Positions 37,601 to 46,370 of a stretch of DNA of 64,000 bases are shown here, one piece after another. Within the stretch, counting starts at the first letter, position 1; each line of letters opens with the position of its first letter. The DNA comes from Anniella stebbinsi (taxonomy: Eukaryota; Chordata; Lepidosauria; Squamata; Anniellidae). Where the stretch lies: assembly GCA_029215795.1 (NCBI GenBank), contig JARDYH010000005.1:30882001-30946000 (forward strand), written 5' to 3'. The notes beneath the pieces were generated by a model. The model worked only from the letters and a program-made list of their open reading frames with translations, ran no database searches and was not told the origin of the DNA. The position numbers were made by a program, and so were the translations under genes.

Positions 37601-40600
37601 AAGTCACCATGGTGATTTCTATATGGATACATCCTTCATATCGGACACACTATGCTTGTATTTTGTACTTGGACATAAGTACAGAGAAGAAAAGGTAAGA
37701 AGCCACCCCCAAGGAACACATATTACACACGTAGACAAACTGTTTTAAGGAATTTTAAAAACCATACACACCATCATGTGTGATAAAACAACAGTGGTGC
37801 AGCTAGGGATGGATCAATGTCCAAGATCCCACAGCCAGGCAAGTGTGATGGAGGCAGCAGCAAATTGGCACAGCACCAGCAACTAGGCTAGCATGGGCAT
37901 GCCATAGCTCATCCGGACTGGCACTGCTCATTGCTGTATCCTCTTTTCTTCTTATTCTTAAAACATTTTAAAGTCAGGGGCTGGTCAGGTGGGCATGTAC
38001 ATGTTACAGATGCTCATTTTATTATTTATACTTTTAAAATATACTAATGGTGCTTATTACCTAGTAAATGTGTCTGAATAAAACAGTGCAGCAGAAGTAA
38101 ATTCCATTTTACTCCTGTAGTCTTGTAATGGTGCTATGATTTCAGTGACTTTAAAATCCAAAATTGCAGATACTCAGAGTCTTCTTTTCTTTCTTTATCA
38201 GGACACAGAAACAGGGTTGTTTTTGTTTGTTGGCTTTAAAAGATTAGGAATATAGAAGCAGTTGTAAAGTATGGCAGTGTGGGGGGGTGTGTGTCATGGT
38301 AAGGGCTAACTCACCAACCCCATAAAACCATTAAATCTAGTCTAAGATTACCTAGCTACACCACTACACAACACACATTTATGCACTGCTGTGATTAGCT
38401 GCAGCAAGTTCCAAACCAAGAGCACCTCAAGAGTGGGTATGACACCTCCCCATCATTCCTCCTTTATTCCCACTATTAATCAAAGGATCCCAACCAGGGA
38501 GGATATCAATAGAATGCTGCTCACTGATTCTGCGACTCACCAACTCTATTTGGCAACCAGCCCAGCACCCTCTATTCACCTTTCCCTTCACCGCTGCCAC
38601 CATTTAACACTGTACCCTACCTCAGGTACCCCAAGCATCCACGCCAGTGTATGAAACAGAAATAACTTTTAATTAACAATAAGTAAGGTTATTCAGGTAC
38701 AAGCTTGTGGTTTCAGTTGTTATAATGCTTGTTTGTTTATACAGTTCCATTTGCAATCCTGCCTACTCTACCTTCTAGACTACACTCTCTCCTTCCAATC
38801 ACTCTGTCCCCCAAAATAACAAAAATGTTGCTCCTGCTCCTGCTCTCTCTCTCTCTCCTTCCTCAGACAAACCCAGATCCTAACTCTCTCTTCTCTTCGC
38901 ATACACACTGGCTTAGTTCGGATGACACTTTAGACAACGGAGGGGGGAAGAGGCAACCATCAGTAATGTTGCTTATTCTGTTGTGTGTCAGGCGACACAC
39001 AACTGACGGTATGTTATTAAGCAACAGGGAAAAACAATGGGCTGCTCCATTGTTTTTCAGAGCCCCGTTGATGAGGCCCCGACTTTCAGCTGCGTGATGG
39101 GGGAGGGGCAACATATCGTGTGGAGAGCACTCCAAAAGTAACTTACCATCCGTTGCCTCCTCCCCCCTCCGTTGCCTAAAGTGTTGTCTGAACTAAGCCA
39201 CTATATTGCTTTCTTCCATAATTCCTCCCTCTGACCCTGCTAACTGCCAATCCTTTGTACCACCAGCCAATCAGCATTCACTTCACACATTCTACTAATT
39301 CACTCCCCCTCCCAACAGCATTAACCACTTACCATCCGATGTATTTGAAGTCCACACAGCACTTACATTCTAAATGGCTTTAATCATCAAAACATTGCAA
39401 ATACTTACATTATATATAACAGGCAATAAACATCACAGTGAGCTGTCATAGCACTCTTAAGCAGTGAAATCTAAACTTTCAAGGGGAATGTATCCTATAC
39501 AGAACAGGCTGCAATGTAACTCAGATTAGTTTCCAGACAATGGTTTAAGAACTTCCACAGTCTCATCGCATTGCAGTTGTTGTAAACTATTATTTCAGTC
39601 CCTGCCTAACCTCTAATTCGTAACATTAACAATGGACTACATTATATAACTGTAATAGGGCTCTCTTTCTCAGGCACAGTACCTCTAAACTGCACAAGTG
39701 TGTTGTTAAGATTTGTATTTTCAAGGACAGCAATATTTTACAATATTGAATTTTACCCACTTTGCCCCTGCCCCCACAAATCACACTGTCCACATGAAAT
39801 AGGACCTGATTAAGGAAAAGCATGAATTCCTTTGGTTCTACCTTTCGTGAATTGACACTTCAGCCTTAGAACTAACCAATTTTCTGTCAAGACAACCAGA
39901 AAATCTCATCACCAGACATCAGAAATGTCTAAACTTTATCTGAAATCTATGGTGCTAGAAAAGTCAGCTTATTGGTTATAATGATGCTTTAAAAGACACA
40001 CCTTCCATTGACACTATTTTCTTTCTCTAGCAGCGCAGAAATGAGAACTGCCTAAAGAAAATTATTGTAGAAAAGCTGTGACTGAACAACCCCGCACAAT
40101 AGAAAGAGGAAGTACTGTTGCTGCTATCTCTTGTTTCTGGGTACATGTGCTGCTGCCCTATTACTGCTAAGCTAAAATCCTGGATTTGGCTATTTGCTTG
40201 TAAGGGGAGCCTTCTCTTCCGCTCTGGAAAGATTAAAAATTGACTTCAAGGTGAATTCCGAAGCCGTAGCATGCGTGTGATTCTACCCTTACAGGTCTAT
40301 GGTTCTTATATGGTTTCTGATTGGTTCTGGCAAATATCACAGGATATCTAGAGACATACCATATAGATTTAGAGAGAAATGTTTGCATAAACTTCCTCAA
40401 GCATGATCTAGTTTCCCGTATTTTTCTTTGTGCATGGTAATGAACTTGCAACCTAAGCCTTGCCTATCTAGAATATCAAAGCAAGTAAAGCGTACCCTTT
40501 TCCTCCCTATATGCTTGAGCTCTCCTCTTGAAAGAACTATTTGTGAAAATAGCACCTCTGTTATTTCTGCGATCAAGAAGGCCCTTGTACAAGCTACAGT

Positions 40601-41500
40601 AATGGCACAGAAGCGCAATAGTAATGTGATGTGTCTCTGTGGAGGCGCTACTGAACCCCACCCCACCCCAAGTATATGGTAGCTATGCGATCTCGAGGCG
40701 CTTCCAAGGGCTGCTGTTTGCCCGCACTTTGCAATGTATAGGGTTTACTTTCCTACCGAAACAGTTTGTGTAAGAAAGAGATGCAGTAAGGAGACGGAAA
40801 TTCGCGTGAAGCACCCCGGCTGATTTGAGCCGGTTTCCGTGTGGGAGGGCATGGCGTCTAGGCAGGCTTGAGCCCCGGGACTTTTCCTTTCGGACCTAAA
40901 CTCCACCACCTGTTGTGACCAGAGCCGTTTGCAAGGTAAGGAAAACGCGTCAACGCCTATCTAATATAAATTTCAAAGCAGATCCACGTGGGCAGATGGA
41001 TGCCACCCACTTGAGAGTAGATCCCGGTAATCTCATTGAGAACAGACTTCCAAAGATATCGCACCGCGTATTCCCGCCGAGAGATGATTGCAACTTTTCC
41101 ATACCAATAACACTTGGAATAGGGGTAGGTACGCGCCATACGCACTTCCATCCGCACAACGTCGTCCGCTTGTACTGGAGGCTGCCGGGATTAGTAGTTC
41201 TCACGAAGCCTCCTCACCCCCCCCACCTCATGAAGCCTCCTCCTCGCGCAGGCGCACTTCGTTCCGCGGCTTTGGCGGCGTGCTGCCGTTTAACGAGTGA
41301 GGGAACCTGACCAGACCTGCAGATTCTTTCGATGTTTTCTGCCGGTGCAGAGCGCCCAGCATACCGCGGAGTTGGCCAGGGGAGTCGAGCTCACCGTCTG
41401 TAGGGACCAGAGAGGGCGGGACACTGGACCGGGCTCCACCCAACTGCATAAGCAGCGCCAAGAAGGAAATGAACGCGGGGCGAAAACACCGCCACATCAT
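25371..41500 (-). CDS. TMPRSS12: TMPRSS12-like serine protease, copy B (five exons)
   Basis: Tandem paralogue of copy A. Coding exons: 41500-41395, 36276-36075, 32049-31784, 26564-26422 and 25610-25371, totalling 957 nt (318 aa plus TGA). Exons 2, 3 and 4 have the same lengths as in copy A. A signal peptide (MMWR start, Leu-rich core) is followed by Cys37, activation site R51/IIGG, catalytic His97, Asp146 and Ser242, and S1-pocket Asp236, so it should also cleave after Lys/Arg. The C-terminal ~20 residues are hydrophobic. The coding sequence is fully open and splice sites are canonical. Exon 1 is 24 bp longer than in copy A, making the segment between signal peptide and propeptide Cys longer. 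Introns carry a Penelope-like element, an old LINE relic and two MITEs. Homologous intron and flank sequence shows a block duplication, not a retrocopy. I cannot tell which copy keeps the ancestral expression. Confidence 0.88.
26422..26564 (-). CDS. TMPRSS12: TMPRSS12-B exon 4 (substrate pocket)
   Basis: 143 bp, open throughout. It encodes [20 protein letters not shown] and VDSCQ with the S1-pocket Asp. Acceptor CATTACAG/GT, donor CAG/GTAAAA. Confidence 0.9.
26990..27740. repeat. Candidate palindromic DNA element in TMPRSS12-B intron 3
   Basis: GGTTCACACAT occurs at 27005 and 27520 and inverted as ATGTGTGAACC at 27045. It is interspersed with repeated GTTTG / CAAAC motifs. Boundaries are uncertain. 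Confidence 0.4.
28297..28600 (+). pseudogene. GIY-YIG endonuclease domain fragment (Penelope-like)
   Basis: Open for about 87 codons up to TAA at 28558-28560, after which homology continues. Vertebrate Penelope-like elements have this order: CPC, YVGKT, EAPL, REAxWI, LGTLxPxGLN. Confidence 0.75.
28816..29328. mobile_element. MITE, GTTCGGATGACA family (copy 1)
   Basis: The left end TGGCTGAGTTCGGATGACA and the right end (minus strand) GGCCTGGTTCGGATAACA form imperfect TIRs. Related to 38909-39200. Contains a poly-C run near 29286. Confidence 0.6.
30835..31145. repeat. Palindromic repeat candidate
   Basis: Inverted motifs such as TTGTTAAACCCAG and CTGGGTTAATT recur across the stretch. Boundaries are unclear. 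Confidence 0.35.
31420..31530 (+). mobile_element. LINE 3' end relic
   Basis: GTAAGCCTCCTTGGGAGGGC followed by AAATAAATTC resembles a decayed LINE 3' end. Confidence 0.35.
31784..32049 (-). CDS. TMPRSS12: TMPRSS12-B exon 3 (catalytic Asp)
   Basis: 266 bp with [26 protein letters not shown] and ISGWG, ending GAATG/GTAAAT. Acceptor TGTTCTAG/A. Confidence 0.9.
32050..36074. other. TMPRSS12-B intron 2
   Basis: Preserves blocks homologous to copy A intron 2. 32300-32635 matches around 11.5-11.75 kb, and 33.5-33.85 kb matches 17.15-17.55 kb. This shows where the DIRS and young LINE are missing. It also holds the old LINE at 34.32-35.90 kb. Confidence 0.65.
34320..35900 (+). mobile_element. Old L2-group LINE relic
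   Basis: Plus-strand RT remnants: [22 protein letters not shown] at 34.4 kb, [13 protein letters not shown] near 34.69 kb, [15 protein letters not shown] near 34.93 kb, and [17 protein letters not shown] at 35.03 kb. It ends in AATAAATAAATAAG at 35.90 kb, with many stops and indels. Older than the two minus-strand copies. Confidence 0.75.
36075..36276 (-). CDS. TMPRSS12: TMPRSS12-B exon 2 (activation site, catalytic His)
   Basis: 202 bp with [25 protein letters not shown] and LTAAHC. Acceptor TTTCTAG/AA, donor GT/GTATGT as in copy A. Confidence 0.9.
36325..36438. repeat. Tandem duplication, 58 + 56 bp
   Basis: CATCCCATAAAATGTAGCAG starts at 36325 and again at 36383, each followed by related sequence to AAAAGC. 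Single in copy A (around 18355), so it arose in copy B intron 1. Confidence 0.85.
36506..37151. mobile_element. MITE, GGGCTCCATCACACC family (copy 1)
   Basis: The left end GTCTCCATCACACCTACTTT and the right end GGTGTGATGGAGCCC are inverted relatives. The ends match 52031-52939 in opposite orientation. It contains a poly-G run near 37030. Lies in TMPRSS12-B intron 1. Confidence 0.65.
37152..38908. other. TMPRSS12-B intron 1, unassigned part
   Basis: AT-rich with low-complexity stretches (a G/T run near 38.28 kb). No coding or repeat signature recognised. Confidence 0.5.
38909..39200. mobile_element. MITE, GTTCGGATGACA family (copy 2)
   Basis: Long TIRs: TGGCTTAGTTCGGATGACAC at the left and, on the minus strand, TGGCTTAGTTCAGACAACAC at the right, extending about 49 bp into a GGAGGGGGGA tract. 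Inner arms around the TTGTTTTTC centre also pair. Confidence 0.75.
39201..40790. other. TMPRSS12-B intron 1, part nearest exon 1
   Basis: Nothing recognisable apart from the rise in CpG content toward 40.8 kb. Confidence 0.5.
41395..41500 (-). CDS. TMPRSS12: TMPRSS12-B exon 1 (signal peptide)
   Basis: 106 bp coding 35 residues plus one base. The frame is open upstream to 41515, but 41500 is the first ATG. The donor GACG/GTGAGC matches copy A and phases into exon 2. Confidence 0.8.
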
Positions 41501-41660
41501 CCGTCGAAAAAACAAAATGGTGGGCCTGCTCCCTTCTTTTCCCTCGGCTGGTGACGTTCAGCATCACATGACCGTTGAGGGGAAAAAAGCGTTAGGGCTA
41601 GTGGGCGTTTGCTTACGTGGGGCGCAGTTTTCTTCTTTACGTCCCATTAGGTGTAAAGGA
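41501..41660 (-). promoter_or_regulatory. TMPRSS12-B CpG-rich promoter region
   Basis: CpG-rich DNA spans about 40.8-41.66 kb. It has the same AGCATCACATGACC 14-mer (41560-41573) as copy A. Next to it is TGACGTTCA (41552-41560), a CRE-like sequence that is TGGGGTTGA in copy A. CRE-driven testis promoters are common in mammals, but regulation here is inference. Confidence 0.5.
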
Positions 41661-41699
41661 CACAGACTAAGAAAAGGGCCTGTGAGGCAGGCTGGTTGT

Positions 41700-43050
41700 C
41701 TTTGGCGAAAGTTTACATAGGACAAAACCAAAATGCCTCTGAAAGCCAACAAAACATAAGTGAGATTAAATGCGTCGAACAGTACTGGCAGGTAAAATAT
41801 TTACATCCTAAACATTGAATGTGGTTCTTTGATTCAGGAAAGACTATGGGGTGCTTTAAATGACATGTCTGTGTCTTAACGTTCAGGGTTTTGTTTTTTT
41901 TTAAATCTCTCATAGCGTCCTTTTTGGCAGCATGGCATTTTGCGACCCCTTTTCCTTCACCATGACTAATTTGTTAGATCTTTCATTTGCTTTTTCATAC
42001 ATGATAATTTTGTCCAATACAAGCTGGAAAACATTTGACAAACACAACTAAGATGATGCAAAGGAGGGCAAGGCTCTAGCAGTGTAGAAAAGGGAATTTT
42101 GAAAAGTGAGGCCTGTCCTGGATGTGTGAGAAGAGTTACACTAGCAAAAAATCCTTTTACACAGCTATTATGGTTGTATCCACTTACTTGGGACCCAGGC
42201 TTAGTTTTGAATGACCTTACATAGGATTTGGGGGCGCTACTCCTAGAACCCTGATCTCCTTGGCATCAGGCCAACATGTAACTTAAGGACAATGTTCTGT
42301 ATATACATCTCCAGTATTTATTGTGCACCTTTACACACTAGGGTGAGTCTCACACTTTGCAAACAGGGAGAACCTAAAATGTTAGATCTTTTGTTGTTGT
42401 GAATCCTTTTGTTCTGCAGTAATGCTTTGTTTATATCTGTATCAATAAAGCTGGATTGTATATCTGTTTATTAGAGGATTTCTTTTCCACCTTTACTATT
42501 CAGAAAAGCAACCAAAATATCTCACATGAATATTAAAACAAAAGCAAAAAACCCAAAACATTCCTATACATCAGAACATTAAAGCAATACATAAGACATT
42601 GAAACAATACTGCACTGATAGAAAAATTCAAGCAAAGACAGAACGAAGGCCTGCTGAAACAGCAGTATCTTCAGCCAATGGCAGAACACTAATAAAGTGG
42701 GAACTAAAAAAAAACCTCCCGCGGAAGGGAGTTCCACATTATTTTAAAATATTGTCAGTATAGGACTTGTGAGAAAAATGGAAGCTCATTTGTTCTAGGG
42801 TAAAGATCTTATGTAGTACCTAATGTGGTTACACAGCAGAATGCAGAAGCAGGGGCCTTCAGAAGTGGGAAAGGCTTCGGGATGGAACAGGGAGAGGCAA
42901 GGAGACAGATGAAGTACAAATATTTACTCTAACCAGTCAGATCCCTAGTTAAAATATCAAAGAGCGTTTGGGCACATATTTATTGTAGCATAAGCTTTTT
43001 CTGGACCAGAGTTCATGAGGTGTGTGATATATTTAATGCATCAGACATGC
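41700..43050. other. Intergenic region between TMPRSS12-B and METTL7-C
   Basis: 42480-42745 resembles a minus-strand LINE 3' end (minus-strand GTGGAACTCCCTTCCGCGGG). An AATAAA at about 42445 on the plus strand lacks any coding support. Nothing else recognised. Confidence 0.45.
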
Positions 43051-43069
43051 TGTGCAATCCTAAGAATGT

Positions 43070-43660
43070 CTTCAGACAAGTGTTTTATCGCATGCTAGCT
43101 ACTGCCCACTTAAGGAGGTTTGCACATCCTTTAGATAGCATCAGCCTAATGTGCGCCTTCTGCTCATTTTTCTGTTGCAAAATAGACCCCTTTTAATCTG
43201 TCTTGTTTTTTTATATGGAACGTTCAAACATTTCTTGCTGCACATATGCTACACATATGTGCCAAATTTGAGATCGATCCCTCCAACTCTCGATTTTATA
43301 TGAATTTATTAAAGATCGTTTCCGTTCTGACAGATCAGAATGACAGCTTGCCAGACCTGTCAAAACGGAAACGATATTTAAAAAATTAATATAAAATTGA
43401 GGGTTGGAGGGATCGATCTCAAATTTCATACACATACTTAGGCATACCCCAGAAGCACTATGACCAAGTTTCAAGCCTCTAACTTTTAAAATACAGAAGT
43501 TATAGGCATTTTTTCTTTCTGCCAAAAATATCATTTTTTAACAATAATTATCGTGAAGACGATACGGATCACCTACGATATGAATGAAGATGATAATTTT
43601 TTTTGGTCCAAAATGACGATGATAAAAAATGATATTTTTTGGCGTGCACACCCCTACTTT
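43070..43660. repeat. Palindromic element with long inverted arms
   Basis: Arms of about 70 bp at 43261-43336 and 43357-43428 share GAGATCGATCCCTCCAAC and ATCGTTTCCGTT as reverse complements. 43077-43200 is also related to 24010-24110 (GCTACTGCCCACTTA, GCAAAATAGACCCC). Confidence 0.6.
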
Positions 43661-44460
43661 TAACATGTATAGACAGTCCACCTGTGATTTCATGGAGAAT
43701 AGCATTGGTAATTCAAACTTCCTCACGTTGAAGTGAATGAGTCATGCCCTTCAATTGGTAGCAGCTAGATTAGGGGAAATGAAGGTAGCTGGACAGCGGT
43801 TAGGTGGAAATCAAAAATACATTTCCTAGTTTGGGAAGAATAGATATACCTGTGTCCTATTACAATTTGTGCTAGAGAAGTAGTGCAGAACCATTTTACA
43901 GTGAGGGGCCAAATTGTCCCCCATGGGCTGGATGATATGAGTGGACCCTAGTCCCTGCCCATTTTGCCTTTCTCCATGGTGGGAGAGGCACAGCGCCTCT
44001 CTCAGCATGGAGAAAGGGACTTCGCCAGTGCTAGAAGGTGCAGCTGTTTCTCCCAGTGCCAGCTGAGTCCCTGGTTTTCTGTGTCATCCCCATGAGAGTG
44101 GTGCTCCACAGGAAATGATAACACCTGGTATTGGGAAGAGAAGCTGCTTTTCATAGCACCAGCTTAATCCCACACCACCCACCCACATCCCCACTGTTAT
44201 TTCTGATCTGAGATTGGAGAGAACAGTGGGAATTCTTCCACGGGGGATTCCTCCAGGGAGGAACTCAAGGAGACTTTGCAGATGAATGTAGAACTTCTGC
44301 TGTTGGATTAGTTCCATGGGCCCGTGGTTCTGCAAACCTGTGCTAGATCTTCATGGTCCATAGCACATTTCAGTTATGCACACACAGAGAATCCTGCATA
44401 CCTAGGTGTTTGGAACTCTTACTTAGGGTGCAATCCTATGCAACGTTTAGACAGAAAAAA

Positions 44461-44584
44461 TTTTGATCAAGAATTTATACTCAATACGACAATCCAAGTC
44501 AGAGCTGGAAAGGGAGGCCAACTCTCGGAGCAAGTCAAATCATCCATGGGCATTAGACAGGGATGCTTGTTAGCTCCAATACTG

Positions 44585-44620
<36 letters not shown>

Positions 44621-46018
44621 GACATTATTGGGCAGCTGTCAAGCAACTCCAATTTCCCTGTATCTGTGGGTTTTAGGAAATTGAACATACTGTTATATGC
44701 GTATGACATGGTTCTATTATCCCAAAACCTTATAGGTATGAGAAGATTACTGAAAGTTTTTGGGGAGGTCTGTATCAAAGAACAACTGTGTATTAATTAT
44801 TTAAAAACCAAAGTTATGGTCTTTGGTACCCGTCCGCCTAAACATAAATGGACATTGAATGGCCACTATCTGGATCAAATTAACCAATTTAATTATCTAG
44901 GAATCTGCTTTATGCAAAATGGCTCATGGTCTGGCCACCTATCAGCCACGAAACTGAAAGCCCAAAAATCAATGCAAACTGTCCTGAGATTCACCAAGGT
45001 CCAGGGAGGTCAGTTAGTTAGCCCGGCCATTAAAGTTTTTCTTGCAAAGGTTATCCCACAGATATCATTCAGAGCTGAGATATGGGGAGTCTCAAGTTTA
45101 CGTTCACTTGAGATTGTGCAAAACAAGTTCTTAAGGATATTGCTGGGCCTCCCACCAGGAACACCTACTAGCTATATCAGAGCAGAACTTGGAGTAATGC
45201 CAATAATTTACTCTATCTGGAGCACAATGTTATTTTATTACGTTAAAACGAAACACACAATTAATAATTAATAACTCTCTGCGTAAACGAACAGAGAAAC
45301 TCCCCTCCCAGAAATAATTGGCTATGTCGATGTGAAACAAGTTTAAAGAACTTTGGATTTGATCCGAGAGTGTTAATGGTAAGCAATTTACTGCATAAGA
45401 ATGGCTGCAGCACCACTTTGCCAAGCTAGATTTGGATGCAATCAAAGTCTCTAGATTCTCCTCTAGCTTTCCATCTTTAAAATCCACTCACGAGGAAGAA
45501 AAATATCTGTCAGAAATAGCATCCCCCTTCCTCCGTAAAGCATTTATAGACTTGTGTTTTCAGACAGTGAAAACTAAGTTCATAGAGGGGAGTTATAAAA
45601 ATATTCCTAAAGAAAAGTGCCTGTGTATTTGTGGTAGCCAGGCAGTGGAGGATACCATACACTATGTGTTATATTGTAAACTATACAAAATCCCTAGAGA
45701 TAAACATCTAATGAGATTTTTAGCACTGTGGGCGAACCTCTCAGATATGGATAAAATAATATATTTACTCTCAAATACAGCCAAACCCATCATGCTAAAT
45801 GTGGCCAGGTTTGCTGCGAAAGCAGCACGGATTAGGGAAGCCCTAGAAGACATTGATGCTACCTAAGAAAGGGAGTCTATAACTGTGTATTTTTAGAAAT
45901 TTTGTACTTGTATATTTTTTTCTGTTCCATTCTATTCTGTAATGTGTGAACTGTATAATGCTGATTGCGAGATTGGGCTAAAACCTATTTTAGGTTGCCT
46001 CAACAATAAATTTGATTT
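44461..46018 (+). mobile_element. 5'-truncated non-LTR retrotransposon, inactive
   Basis: Bounded by an identical GACAGAAAAAA (44450-44460 and 46019-46029). The first frame (to 45271) has the RT motif GIRQGCLLAPILFNIY, a (TA)n expansion inside it, LLYAYD where active enzymes have YADD, then a thumb-like region (KTKVMVFG, FNYLGI). After a stop the homology resumes at 45432-45866, with a CxC-x8-H-x4-C zinc-knuckle-like motif at its middle. It ends near CAATAAATTTGATTTG. It is not of the same family as the L2-group copies; the clade (Jockey/I/Vingi-like) is unassigned. Confidence 0.72.
44588..44617. repeat. (TA)n expansion inside LINE RT
   Basis: A TA run inserted in the NIYIND motif of the RT, adding in-frame Ile-Tyr repeats. 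Confidence 0.8.
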
Positions 46019-46133
46019 GACAGAAAAAAGTCCTACAACTCCCAACATCTCCCAGCCAGCATTGTAGAAGTTGCAGGACTTCTTCTGTCTAAATATACAT
46101 AGAATTGTGCCCAATATAGTCTTTATTATCTAG

Positions 46134-46370
46134 TTACTTCACAGCATAGCCTATGATATGGGGCCTAGCAGGGTTCCAGTTTAAAGGGGCATGTATATGC
46201 CGCAGCTTCACCTCAGAGAACCCAGCTTTTTCCAAGTCTTTCCAGGTTTCTCTGGTCAAATGACATCCATCAAACAAAACTTTCCAAGTTGGATCATAAA
46301 TTTGCTGCCAGAAGAGACTCCAGCTGGAAGGAGCACCTGCAACATGTTCAATGAAGTAGAAAGCGCCTCC
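46134..46370 (-). CDS. METTL7A: METTL7-C exon 2 (C-terminal half)
   Basis: 237 bp, open to TAA at 46136-46134. It encodes GGAFYFIEHV, FWQQ, DGCHLTRETW and the terminal GYAVK. The acceptor is TTCCTGTAG/GG. An AATAAA on the minus strand sits only about 7 nt past the stop (46127-46122), and a MITE begins about 22 nt past it. Confidence 0.9.
   Translation of the reverse strand, partial: GGAFYFIEHVAGAPSSWSLFWQQIYDPTWKVLFDGCHLTRETWKDLEKAGFSEVKLRHIHAPLNWNPARPHIIGYAVK

Larger units (their letters stand above)
44426..46112. mobile_element. Palindromic MITE split by a LINE
   Basis: The left arm (44426-44460, GGGTGCAATCCTATG ... TTTAGACAGAA) and the right arm (46030-46112, ending TTCTGTCTAAATATACATAG and GTGCCC) are inverted copies. 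The LINE at 44461-46018 sits between them, with an 11-bp duplication. Confidence 0.75.

Noticed and set aside
41501..41515. Five-residue N-terminal extension of TMPRSS12-B
   Set aside because: Begins at TTG; the first ATG is 41500 and matches the copy A start.
42430..42460. AATAAA-containing stretch resembling a 3' UTR of a plus-strand gene
   Set aside because: No coding sequence upstream on the plus strand supports a gene.
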